From assembly GCF_900177425.1 (NCBI RefSeq), contig NZ_LT840184.1:6173233-6228857 (forward strand): DNA of 55,625 bases, given 5' to 3'. The notes below the pieces were generated by a model. The model saw only the letters and a program-made list of their open reading frames with translations. It was not told the DNA's origin and ran no database searches. Source of the stretch: Paenibacillus uliginis N3/975. Lineage in GTDB: Bacteria; Bacillota; Bacilli; Paenibacillales; Paenibacillaceae. Below, one piece after another: positions 7,554 to 15,152 of the stretch. A program made the translations under genes and the position numbers. Every line of letters begins with the position of its first letter. Within the stretch, counting starts at the first letter, position 1.

Positions 7554-8810
7554 TTAATCTTCTGTCTCCCGCCATACATCAGCGCCAAGCAGACGAAGAT
7601 TGGTGACCAGATGGTCATAACCACGGTCAATAAACTCCACGCCGCTGACTTCTGTAACACCTTCCGGAACAGTCAATCCCGCAATGACAAGTGCCGCGCC
7701 TGCACGAAGATCGGTTGCCTTTACTTTGGCAGCATTCAGCTTCCCGCCATCGATAATAGCAGAGCGTCCTTCGACACGAATTTTCGCTCCCATACGCACC
7801 AATTCCGGTACATGCTTGAACCGGTTACTGTATACAAAATCGCTAAGCACACTGACACCCTCCGCCTGCGTCAGCAAGCTGGTCATCGGAGATTGGAGAT
7901 CCGTTGCAAATCCGGGATAAACGAGCGCCTTCACATCAACATGCCCATAGCGTTCCTTACCAATGACCCGGATGCTTTCGTCCAGCTCTTCAATACCGAC
8001 ACCCATCTCCAGCAGCTTGGCTGTGAGAGCCTCCAAATGTTTAGGAATGACATTATCAATTACAACATCACCGCGAGTAGCTGCTGCGGCAATCATATAA
8101 GTTCCGGCTTGAATCCGGTCGGGAATAATGGAATGACGGCAGCCATGCATATGAGTGACGCCTTCGATCCGGATCGTTTCCGTACCGGCGCCCTTAATGA
8201 CAGCTCCCATGGAATTTAACAAAGTAGCAACATCTATGATTTCAGGCTCTTTCGCCGCATTTTCGATAATTGTGGAGCCTTTGGCTTTCGCAGCCGCCAG
8301 CATAATGTTAATTGTCGCCCCGACACTACTTACGTCCAGATAAATTTTTGCGCCCCGCAGCTCTTTCGCGTGCAGATGAATAGCGCCATGCTCATTAGTC
8401 ACGGTCGCTCCAAGCGCTTCAAATCCTTTGATATGCTGGTCGATAGGACGAGGTTCAAAGTTACAGCCGCCCGGCAGGCCGATAACGGCTTCTTTAAATC
8501 TTCCAAGCATTGCGCCCATCATATAATACGAAGCGCGAAGCTTCTTAACAGGCCCGTTTGGCATCGGAATGGATTTGATTCTGGAAGGATCGATTTTCAT
8601 CTGATTACCTTCCCACAAAACTTGTCCGCCCAGCTCTTCCAATATTTCAGAATACACAGCTACATCACTCAAAAGTGGCAAGTTGTCCAGCACAACTTCT
8701 GTTTCCGCCAGAATCGCTGCAGGTATTAATGCAATCGCACTGTTTTTGGCACCACTAATTGTCACAGTACCTTGCAGTGGACGTCCACCGCTGATCATCA
8801 ATTTTTCCAT
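7554..8810 (-). CDS. murA: UDP-N-acetylglucosamine 1-carboxyvinyltransferase
   Basis: This enzyme transfers enolpyruvate from PEP to UDP-GlcNAc, the first committed step of peptidoglycan synthesis, in the cytoplasm. The 418-residue protein has the substrate-binding K22-N23 pair (SGAKNSA) and the loop PGGCNFEPRPID with the catalytic cysteine C116, the residue alkylated by fosfomycin. The neighbourhood (fba upstream, rho downstream) corresponds to the second Bacillus copy, MurAB/MurZ, so a further murA is expected elsewhere in the genome. The start ATG follows AGGGGGACC. A 190-base gap before rho holds no gene. Confidence 0.95.
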   Translation of the reverse strand: MEKLMISGGRPLQGTVTISGAKNSAIALIPAAILAETEVVLDNLPLLSDVAVYSEILEELGGQVLWEGNQMKIDPSRIKSIPMPNGPVKKLRASYYMMGAMLGRFKEAVIGLPGGCNFEPRPIDQHIKGFEALGATVTNEHGAIHLHAKELRGAKIYLDVSSVGATINIMLAAAKAKGSTIIENAAKEPEIIDVATLLNSMGAVIKGAGTETIRIEGVTHMHGCRHSIIPDRIQAGTYMIAAAATRGDVVIDNVIPKHLEALTAKLLEMGVGIEELDESIRVIGKERYGHVDVKALVYPGFATDLQSPMTSLLTQAEGVSVLSDFVYSNRFKHVPELVRMGAKIRVEGRSAIIDGGKLNAAKVKATDLRAGAALVIAGLTVPEGVTEVSGVEFIDRGYDHLVTNLRLLGADVWRETED

Positions 8811-8973
8811 AAGCTTAAGGGTCCCCCTACATCACTTCGCAGCCGATAATGGTTATGATTGGCAGTATTTTGGGTTGATAACAAGCGACAAACACAGTTT
8901 CGCCGTCATAGGATGACATAAGTTTCTAAGAGAAGAATAAAAAACAGCAGAATTATGGCTACCCACAATTAAA

Positions 8974-9007
8974 ATGGAAAAACACCGGCTTAGCGGTGTG
9001 CTTTCCA
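8974..9007 (-). terminator. Intrinsic terminator of fba
   Basis: On the minus strand ACACCG pairs with CGGTGT around CTAAGC and is followed by TTTTTCC. The flanks TGGAAA and TTTCCA extend the palindrome. It ends the fba transcript before murA. Confidence 0.75.
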
Positions 9008-9024
9008 TTCTAAACTATGGAAGT

Positions 9025-9047
9025 GGACAGCCCGGAGAGGGCTGTCC
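9025..9047. other. Strong hairpin in the fba-murA gap
   Basis: A perfect 9-bp stem (GGACAGCCC with GGGCTGTCC, loop GGAGA) precedes the fba terminator but is not followed by a T tract on either strand. It may be a transcript-stabilising 3' structure or part of a two-hairpin terminator. Confidence 0.6.
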
Positions 9048-9106
9048 TCATTTATATTAAATCAAAAATATATTGAAGTGCCAAAAAGGCGCATCGCAAA
9101 AATCAA

Positions 9107-9961
9107 TTATGCTTTGTTGTTGGATCCAAATTCGCGGATTTTACCAATAACCGTTTGTTTGATTGCTTCACGGCCTGGTTTGAGGAATGTACGCGGATCG
9201 TAAGCTTCTGGCTTCGCAGCAAGCACTTCACGAACAGCTTTCGAGAATTCAATCTGGTTCTCAGTGTTCACGTTGATCTTGGAAGTACCCAGCGAGATAG
9301 CTTTCTTGATATCATGAGTCGGGATACCTGTTCCGCCATGAAGAACGAGCGGCAGGCTGACTGCGTTACGGATTTCTTCCATTTCTTTAAAGCCAAGGTT
9401 AGGCTCGCCTTTGTATGGTCCATGTACAGAACCCAATGCAGGTGCAAGAGTGTCGATACCCGTTTCGTTCACGATACGTACGCAGTCGTCCAACTTCGCA
9501 TACATAACATCACCGATAACGTCATCTTCTTGACCGCCAACCATTCCAACTTCTGCTTCAACAGAAACACCTTTAGCATGTGCATACTCAACCACTTGCT
9601 TAGTTGTTGCAATGTTGGTGTCAATCGGGCTGTGGGAGTCATCGATCATAACAGAAGTAAATCCTGCGTCGATAGCTTCCTTACATTTCTCAACACTTGA
9701 ACCATGGTCCAAATGGATAGCTACAGGTACAGTAATTTTCAAGTCTTCGATGAGGCCTTGTACCATTTTTACAACCGTATTAAAACCGCCCATGTAACGC
9801 GCTGCACCTTCAGATACACCAAGAATTACTGGCGACTTCTCTTCTTCTGCCGCTTCAAGAATCGCATGTGTCCACTCGAGGTTATTGATGTTGTATTGAC
9901 CAACTGCATACTTTCCTTCGAGAGCTTTGTTGAGCATGTCTTTCATTGATACTAATGGCAT
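9107..9961 (-). CDS. fba: Class II fructose-bisphosphate aldolase
   Basis: This enzyme interconverts fructose-1,6-bisphosphate with dihydroxyacetone phosphate and glyceraldehyde-3-phosphate in glycolysis and gluconeogenesis. The 284-residue protein has the zinc-site motif VAIHLDHGSS, the acidic segment VEAEVG, and LHGGTGIP and KINVNTENQ near the C-terminus, all typical of the class II (FbaA) family. The ATG at 9961 follows an AGGAGG-type site. Gene order spo0F-fba-murA resembles B. subtilis, but the transaldolase gene (tal/ywjH) and glpX (ywjI) found there are absent. An extended -10 promoter lies upstream, and a terminator follows. Confidence 0.96.
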   Translation of the reverse strand: MPLVSMKDMLNKALEGKYAVGQYNINNLEWTHAILEAAEEEKSPVILGVSEGAARYMGGFNTVVKMVQGLIEDLKITVPVAIHLDHGSSVEKCKEAIDAGFTSVMIDDSHSPIDTNIATTKQVVEYAHAKGVSVEAEVGMVGGQEDDVIGDVMYAKLDDCVRIVNETGIDTLAPALGSVHGPYKGEPNLGFKEMEEIRNAVSLPLVLHGGTGIPTHDIKKAISLGTSKINVNTENQIEFSKAVREVLAAKPEAYDPRTFLKPGREAIKQTVIGKIREFGSNNKA

Positions 9962-10021
9962 GGTCCATCCTCCTATAGTCGATATGTCTAGTATATATAG
10001 CCGACGTTCTTATACGTTAGT

Positions 10022-10030
10022 ATTATACCA
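10022..10030 (-). promoter_or_regulatory. fba promoter, extended -10
   Basis: The minus strand reads TGGTATAAT, an extended -10 element (TGnTATAAT), about 60 bases upstream of the fba start. No good -35 box is visible, which the extended -10 may compensate for. Confidence 0.5.
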
Positions 10031-10092
10031 CATCGCGTAATAAATACTAAACAAGCAAATAGCAAAAAGCTGTGCATCCTCTCACAAGAGGC

Positions 10093-10123
10093 AAAAAAAG
10101 AATTCTGCCATAACGCAGAATTC
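10093..10123 (-). terminator. Intrinsic terminator of spo0F
   Basis: The minus strand forms GAATTCTGC paired with GCAGAATTC around GTTATG, followed by seven T residues. It begins six bases after the spo0F stop codon. Confidence 0.9.
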
Positions 10124-10128
10124 AATGT

Positions 10129-10512
10129 TTAACTGCATGTATTCGTTTTATTTTTGAGTTGCATATTGACGGCCAGGCGCATTTCATCAATATCGAAAGG
10201 TTTGGTGAAATGCATCAGAGCCCCGAGATCTGTCGCTTCCTTAATCATATCTAGCTCACCGTAAGCGGTCATCATGATCACTTTGATATCCGGATTCATC
10301 TGTTTGATATGCTTTAAAATTTCAAGTCCGTCCATTCCAGGAATTTTCATATCGAGAAGTACTAAATCAGGTTCATGCTTCCTCACAATATCGAGCGCTA
10401 TCTTGCCGTTGGCGGCCTGGTAAGTCTCATAACCTTCGCTACTAAAAACCTCCATCAGCAAAATACGAATCCCGTTCTGATCGTCCACAATCAACACTTT
10501 ATGTTTGTCCAT
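10129..10512 (-). CDS. spo0F: Sporulation phosphorelay response regulator Spo0F
   Basis: Spo0F is a single-domain receiver that takes phosphate from Kin-type histidine kinases and passes it to Spo0B and then Spo0A. The 127-residue protein has every receiver-domain landmark at B. subtilis positions: acidic pair D10-D11, phosphorylated D54 (LLDMKIPGMDG), T82 and K104 (HFTKPFD), with no output domain. The C-terminal GALMHFTKPFDIDEM closely resembles B. subtilis Spo0F. It lies between fba and pyrG as in B. subtilis. GGGGAGG precedes the ATG, and a candidate sigma-H promoter lies 85 bases upstream. A Kin-like kinase is encoded at 43331-45622 in this window and is a plausible partner. Confidence 0.96.
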   Translation of the reverse strand: MDKHKVLIVDDQNGIRILLMEVFSSEGYETYQAANGKIALDIVRKHEPDLVLLDMKIPGMDGLEILKHIKQMNPDIKVIMMTAYGELDMIKEATDLGALMHFTKPFDIDEMRLAVNMQLKNKTNTCS

Positions 10513-10596
10513 TCAACAACCTCCCCATCAATGATCAGCGTTATATATATCAAACGAAATAAAAGTTCCTAACTTTCCCTTTACTAACCATTATTT

Positions 10597-10623
10597 GTAT
10601 TCGCCTGATGATAGCAAATTCCT
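10597..10623 (-). promoter_or_regulatory. Candidate sigma-H promoter of spo0F
   Basis: The minus strand has AGGAATT (10617-10623), 14 bases, then GAATAC (10597-10602). The same 14-base separation between AGGATTT and GAATT is found in the B. subtilis spoVG sigma-H promoter, and spo0F is sigma-H dependent in B. subtilis. No clear Spo0A box was found nearby. Confidence 0.65.
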
Positions 10624-10723
10624 TCCTTACATCTGAAAAGTACTTAAAAAAACAATGTTTTTCTTCATTCTTATCGCAAGGAACTGGAAATTTCATTTTA
10701 TGGACGGTTCATTTCTTTGGCAT

Positions 10724-10754
10724 ACAAAAAAATCCTCCCTAATGAGGGAGGATT
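10724..10754 (-). terminator. Intrinsic terminator of pyrG
   Basis: The minus strand forms a 10-bp perfect stem (AATCCTCCCT with AGGGAGGATT), followed by a T run. It begins seven bases beyond the pyrG stop codon. Confidence 0.9.
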
Positions 10755-10760
10755 TGCGTA

Positions 10761-12362
10761 TTAAGACTGATGCTGAATCGAAGCTTTTACAAACTCACGG
10801 AACAGCGGCTGCGGACGGTTCGGACGGGACGTAAATTCCGGATGGAATTGAACCGCAAGGAACCAAGGATGTCCTGGAAGCTCCACGATTTCCACTAATC
10901 TTCCGTCAGGAGACGTGCCGGAAATGCGCAGGCCTGCTTTTTCAACATCTTCACGGTATTGGTTGTTGAACTCATACCGGTGACGGTGTCTTTCATAAAC
11001 CAGTTCATCATCGTAGCAAGACATAGCCAGGGAACCCGGTGTCAGCTTACAAGGATACAAGCCAAGACGCATGGTGCCGCCCAAATCCTCCACGTCCTTC
11101 TGCTCCGGCAGAAGGTCGATGACTGGATATTCTGTTGCCGGGTTGATCTCGGAGCTATTAGCACCTTCCAGACCAACCAAAGAGCGTGCATACTCGATAA
11201 CGGATACCTGCATGCCAAGACAAATACCGAAGAAAGGAATGTTCTGCTCACGAGCGTAACGGATTGCTGTGATTTTCCCTTCAATACCACGGTCGCCGAA
11301 GCCGCCTGGTACGAGGATACCACCGATTCCGCCGAGCATCTGCTCCACATTGCTCTGGGTAATTTCTTCCGCGTTAACCCAGCGGATCTTCACTTCAGCA
11401 TTAGCATCGAATCCGGCATGTGACAACGACTCAACCACACTAAGATAAGCATCATGAAGGGCAACGTATTTACCTACAATTGCAATTTCAACGCTCTTCT
11501 CCAGCTTGGAAACGCGGTCCACGAGCGCTTCCCACTCGGTCATATCCGGCTCCGGTGTGTTCAGCTTCAAGTGATTTACTACGATCTCGTCAAGACCTTC
11601 CTCACGCAAATTTAGAGGAACTTCGTACAGTGTAGATGCATCACGGCATTCTACAACCGCATTCGCGTCAATGTCGCAGAACAGAGCTATTTTAGCTTTC
11701 ATCTCAGTAGAAAGCTCATGCTCGGTCCGGCATACGATAACATTTGGCTGAATACCGATGCTGCGGAGTTCTTTTACGCTGTGCTGGGTTGGCTTCGTCT
11801 TCACTTCGCCGGCTGCTTTGATATACGGGATGAGTGTTACGTGAATGTACATCACGTTATCGCGGCCCACTTCGCTTTTGATTTGGCGGATCGCCTCAAG
11901 GAACGGAAGGCTTTCGATGTCGCCTACAGTACCTCCGATTTCCGTAATTACGACGTCAGAGCCTGCCTCGCGTCCAGCGCGGAACACACGCTCCTTGATT
12001 TCATTCGTAATGTGCGGGATAACTTGAACGGTGCCGCCCAAATACTCTCCACGGCGCTCCTTGCTAATAACGGAGGAGTATATTTTACCGGTCGTGACGT
12101 TGCTGTTCTTCGACAGATTGATATCAATAAAACGCTCATAGTGCCCAAGGTCCAAGTCCGTCTCCGCGCCGTCATCCGTTACGAAAACTTCGCCGTGCTG
12201 ATAAGGGCTCATCGTACCCGGATCTATATTAATGTAAGGATCAAATTTCTGGATCGTTACCTTTAGCCCTCTGTTCTTCAGCAGTCTGCCGAGCGAAGCC
12301 GCGGTAATCCCTTTACCCAAGGAAGACACAACCCCGCCTGTTACGAAAATATACTTTGTCAC
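10761..12362 (-). CDS. pyrG: CTP synthase
   Basis: PyrG converts UTP to CTP with ATP and glutamine in the cytoplasm and can assemble into filaments. The 533-residue protein has the N-terminal synthetase domain starting TKYIFVTGGVVSSLGKGI (P-loop) and a C-terminal class I glutamine amidotransferase domain with the nucleophile in PFFGICLGMQ and the His-Glu pair in VQFHPEF. The start is GTG, with AGGAGGG upstream. The gene follows rpoE as in B. subtilis, where pyrG is controlled by CTP-sensitive transcription attenuation; an extra terminator-like hairpin lies in its leader here (12485-12540). Confidence 0.96.
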   Translation of the reverse strand: MTKYIFVTGGVVSSLGKGITAASLGRLLKNRGLKVTIQKFDPYINIDPGTMSPYQHGEVFVTDDGAETDLDLGHYERFIDINLSKNSNVTTGKIYSSVISKERRGEYLGGTVQVIPHITNEIKERVFRAGREAGSDVVITEIGGTVGDIESLPFLEAIRQIKSEVGRDNVMYIHVTLIPYIKAAGEVKTKPTQHSVKELRSIGIQPNVIVCRTEHELSTEMKAKIALFCDIDANAVVECRDASTLYEVPLNLREEGLDEIVVNHLKLNTPEPDMTEWEALVDRVSKLEKSVEIAIVGKYVALHDAYLSVVESLSHAGFDANAEVKIRWVNAEEITQSNVEQMLGGIGGILVPGGFGDRGIEGKITAIRYAREQNIPFFGICLGMQVSVIEYARSLVGLEGANSSEINPATEYPVIDLLPEQKDVEDLGGTMRLGLYPCKLTPGSLAMSCYDDELVYERHRHRYEFNNQYREDVEKAGLRISGTSPDGRLVEIVELPGHPWFLAVQFHPEFTSRPNRPQPLFREFVKASIQHQS

Positions 12363-12484
12363 AGTAAAAACCCTCCTAAATAAATTCGAAAAAATCAGGC
12401 GACATATGATGTTTATGGTAACCCTTTTACTTCTGATTCATCATCAAACAGCAATAAAAATGAACGGTGCCCGCTTCTATAGTA

Positions 12485-12540
12485 AAAAAGCGAGCCGACC
12501 GATTGACATATGACAGCTTTCCGGTGAATCAAGTCGGCCT
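12485..12540 (-). promoter_or_regulatory. Terminator-like hairpin in the pyrG leader (possible attenuator)
   Basis: On the minus strand GCCGAC pairs with GTCGGC, and further in GATT pairs with AATC with one bulge. The stem is followed by TCGCTTTTTTACT, a good T tract. It lies about 120 bases upstream of pyrG and downstream of the separate rpoE terminator at 12649-12688, so it is not needed to end rpoE. In B. subtilis pyrG is attenuated through CTP-dependent reiterative transcription of G residues at the 5' end. I could not identify the matching GGGC start or antiterminator, so attenuation is an inference. The rest of the 465-base gap shows no gene. Confidence 0.45.
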
Positions 12541-12648
12541 GTCAGCTAACAGCAAATAACTCTATAATCACGCGCCGTTAACCCACGGGGGTTACTTGAA
12601 ATCCGCAAATGGTGCTGCGTACACTATTACAACAATTCCCTAAAACAA

Positions 12649-12688
12649 ACAAAAAAAGTGACCCCGAAAAGTAACGGGGCACTTTTAT
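12649..12688. terminator. Terminator of rpoE (bidirectional shape)
   Basis: AAAGTG and CCCCG pair with CGGGG and CACTTTT around AAAAGTAA, with A and T tracts on both sides. It lies about 140 bases after the rpoE stop codon and separates rpoE from pyrG. Confidence 0.8.
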
Positions 12689-12827
12689 AAATTAATCATA
12701 TTTAAACACTTAAATCATAAGCCCAAGCAATAGTTTACTCTGTGCCTTGTCTCCTTGTCAAGAGAAGAACCAGCCCCAAATCGCCCCAATATGGAGGCAA
12801 AAAACTAAAGCATGAGAAACCATTTAT

Positions 12828-13385
12828 TTATCGGTCCAAATCGTTGTCGTTCTCATCGGCATCCGAGGCGTCTTCATCCTCGTCCTCAGAATCCTCATCG
12901 TCCATATCATCGTCGTCAAGGACAACTTCTTCGTCTACTTCTTCATCGGCATCGTCATCATCGGAATAGATATCATCATCTGATTCTTCATCGACGTTGT
13001 CGTAATCTTCTTCCGTATCATCCACGCTATATGTTTCTTCTTCGTCTGCGAAATCATCATCGTCGTCCTCGTCATTAATGATGCGCGGACGCTTCGCATT
13101 CGCCACGGGATCGTCGGAACGCTCAAGAGGGTACCACCGCTTCAAGCCCCACAAGTTGGTGCCAACGCAGGCAAAACGCCCATCGATATTGATCTCGGTA
13201 TATAACTGAGCAATCGTTTCGTTAATTTCTTGTTCCTTAAAACTGCGAAGCTTGGCCACCTCATTCATCAGGTCACGGTAGTAATACGGCGTATTAGCCG
13301 CTTTGAGTACCATAAAAGCCAGGTCCACCATCGGGATTTCCTGAATCTTTTCTGGATCGATTTTTAAATTGAGCGGATTACTCAC
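12828..13385 (-). CDS. rpoE: RNA polymerase delta subunit
   Basis: Delta is a Gram-positive RNA polymerase subunit that destabilises promoter complexes and speeds recycling. The 185-residue protein has an N-terminal globular HARE-HTH domain (about residues 15-95, with MVDLAFMVLKAANTPYYYRDL and GRFACVGTNLWGLKRW). After this comes a long acidic tail of almost only Asp and Glu with Ser and Tyr (about 110-185), the hallmark of the family. The GTG at 13385 is preferred, since AGAGGAAG sits about ten bases upstream; a TTG eight codons earlier lacks a ribosome binding site. The acidic tail produces a serine-rich open frame on the other strand that is only a shadow. The order rpoE-pyrG is conserved. 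Confidence 0.93.
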   Translation of the reverse strand: MSNPLNLKIDPEKIQEIPMVDLAFMVLKAANTPYYYRDLMNEVAKLRSFKEQEINETIAQLYTEINIDGRFACVGTNLWGLKRWYPLERSDDPVANAKRPRIINDEDDDDDFADEEETYSVDDTEEDYDNVDEESDDDIYSDDDDADEEVDEEVVLDDDDMDDEDSEDEDEDASDADENDNDLDR

Positions 13386-13517
13386 TAACGTACACTTCCT
13401 CTCACGCAATCTTCACCTTGCATACCATTATTATCTCAACATATCCATTATCAAAACTAAGTAAAACCTATTTAGACTCAAAAATCAAGTTTTTATCACT
13501 TCACTGCCAACGCAAGT

Positions 13518-13602
13518 AGAAACGACTTCGTCGTCCTGTTCTAAGGGCGACAGAGTTTCTGCGAAAAATATAAGCCAAGTATAAAAATTCAGATTTATAC
13601 TT
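13518..13602. repeat. Multi-hairpin intergenic repeat, copy A
   Basis: This copy has an outer stem (AGAAAC 13518-13523 with GTTTCT 13555-13560), an inner stem (CGTCGTCC with GGGCGACA), the shared block TTTCTGCGA, and a second hairpin (AAGTATAAA 13577-13585 with TTTATACTT 13594-13602). The same design occurs at 39891-39965 and 51924-51996. It sits in the 463-base divergent gap between rpoE and the S8 protease. That gap also holds a small perfect hairpin (CGGAGAG-CAA-CTCTCCG, 13622-13638) and no recognisable gene. Confidence 0.8.
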
Positions 13603-13848
13603 TCTTGCATTTGGAAAAAGACGGAGAGCAACTCTCCGCCTTCTGACTGTATCCGCCCCAAGGATCGACTCCTCACGGGATAGATGAAAGAACCCCAATG
13701 TTCTCTCCGTTTATATTATGTTCGCCATTAGCGTTTGACACGCCGAACAGGGCCTATTTCCCTGAAAAAAGGGCAGTGTCCCATTCGGGCAACCTCCTCC
13801 ATTCATACAATACTTCAGCAACGGTTCATCGAAGGGGGATTGCCAGGC

Positions 13849-14997
13849 ATGAACTACACCCGGATCATGCAATCATTGCTTTTGGAGACGGCCCCTCTGC
13901 AGCACGGCCTGGAAGAGGATCGGAGGATCCTGACATTTCATGATCCTAAGGTCTACTTCGACTGCGTTCATGAATGGAATGAGCTGTCCGGATCCGCCTC
14001 ACATTTGCAGAATGTCAGTTATTCTTCACTCACTCACTCGATTATCGCCTCATCTTCCCTTACAGCCCGTATGGAATCAGAATTTAAGCATGATATAACC
14101 GTGGAGGAAGATAGCCGGGTATGCATTCATGCCGTACAAGGTAGCATTGGCTCCGGTCCGGGAGTACCTTGGGGAGTCAAACAGATTAGAGCCCCTCAAG
14201 CCTGGTCGATCTCAACCGGGCATCGCATCAAGATCGGGGTTATCGATACCGGTGTTGACTTCAGCCATCCTGACCTCCAACATTCCGTGACTAGAGGAGT
14301 CAATCTGGTCAACCGAGGTATGCTGCCCTATGATGACAACGGTCACGGCACACACATCTCCGGTACCATCGCAGCAGCTAATAGTACTCAGGGAATGATC
14401 GGGGTCGCCCCTAGATCGACAGTGTATCCTGTAAAAGCGTTCGACCACAACGGATCCGCTTTTGTGTCGGATATTGTCATGGGCATTGACTGGTGTGTGA
14501 ATACCGGTGTTGACATTATCAATATGAGTTTCGGTATGCAAACCCGCAGCCGAGCCCTGCTTGATATCGTCTCTAAAGCCTACCAGTCCGGCGTCATTAT
14601 TGTAGCTTCCTCAGGTAACGACGGTAAGCGTCGTTCCGTGGATTACCCTGCCCGTTATCCGCAGACCATCTCGGTAGGCGCAACGGACCGGAACCGTAGA
14701 ATTCCGCCTTTCAGCAACCGGGGGCAGTATGTTGATATTTATGCTCCAGGCGACAAAATTGTATCAGCCTGGCTGCACGGTAAATATCATGAAATGAGCG
14801 GCACTTCTATGGCAACCTCCCATATCAGCGGCACAATCGCCCTCCTGCTGGCGCAAAAGCCCGGTATCAAACCCGCCACAATCAAGTCACTGTTGCGGCG
14901 AACCTCGATTCCACTACGTCTTCGTAAAGGTCGAACGATGTCTGATAGTGGCGAAGTTCATACACTAAAATTCCTCCGTGAAGGATTAAAGCTTTAA
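13849..14997 (+). CDS. S8 family (subtilisin-like) serine protease
   Basis: The 382-residue protein carries the full subtilase triad: D133 (GVIDTGVDFSHPDL), H166 (NGHGTHISG) and S320 (GTSMATSH), with the oxyanion asparagine N257 (SSGNDG). About 110 residues precede the catalytic domain, but they show neither a signal peptide nor a clear propeptide, so it may act inside the cell or leave by another route. WGVKQIRAPQAW just before the domain resembles the entry segment of Bacillus intracellular and secreted subtilisins. The ATG at 13849 is preferred because GAAGGGGG lies 11 bases upstream; the frame stays open further 5'. It is convergent with argS. The substrate is unknown. Confidence 0.85.
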   Translation: MNYTRIMQSLLLETAPLQHGLEEDRRILTFHDPKVYFDCVHEWNELSGSASHLQNVSYSSLTHSIIASSSLTARMESEFKHDITVEEDSRVCIHAVQGSIGSGPGVPWGVKQIRAPQAWSISTGHRIKIGVIDTGVDFSHPDLQHSVTRGVNLVNRGMLPYDDNGHGTHISGTIAAANSTQGMIGVAPRSTVYPVKAFDHNGSAFVSDIVMGIDWCVNTGVDIINMSFGMQTRSRALLDIVSKAYQSGVIIVASSGNDGKRRSVDYPARYPQTISVGATDRNRRIPPFSNRGQYVDIYAPGDKIVSAWLHGKYHEMSGTSMATSHISGTIALLLAQKPGIKPATIKSLLRRTSIPLRLRKGRTMSDSGEVHTLKFLREGLKL

Positions 14998-15036
14998 TCT
15001 CATGGAATCGGAAGTATCATTTCATGTCATAACAAA

Positions 15037-15070
15037 CAGCCGCTTGCCTATAACGGGTAAGCGGCTGTTA
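15037..15070. terminator. Hairpin between the protease gene and argS
   Basis: ACAGCCGCTTGCC pairs with GGGTAAGCGGCTGT around TATAAC (13 bp, one wobble). The minus-strand side is followed by TTTGTTATG and the plus-strand side by TTAAGG, so it may terminate argS better than the protease gene. Directly after it (15072-15104) is a short direct repeat of GGTTGAATC, three times with one change. Confidence 0.6.
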
Positions 15071-15152
15071 AGGTTGAATCGGTTGAATCGGTTGAATACG
15101 GTTGTCTCATTCCGTTACTACGCACTATAACTGGCGTAAAGACGATTCGCTG

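Noticed and set aside
12742..13078. Serine- and arginine/histidine-rich plus-strand frames
   Set aside because: They are the reverse-strand image of the Asp/Glu-rich tail of the RNA polymerase delta subunit.
15072..15104. GGTTGAATC triple direct repeat as a CRISPR-like or regulatory array
   Set aside because: Units are 9 bases with no spacers, only three copies, and no cas genes are present; most likely simple slippage.
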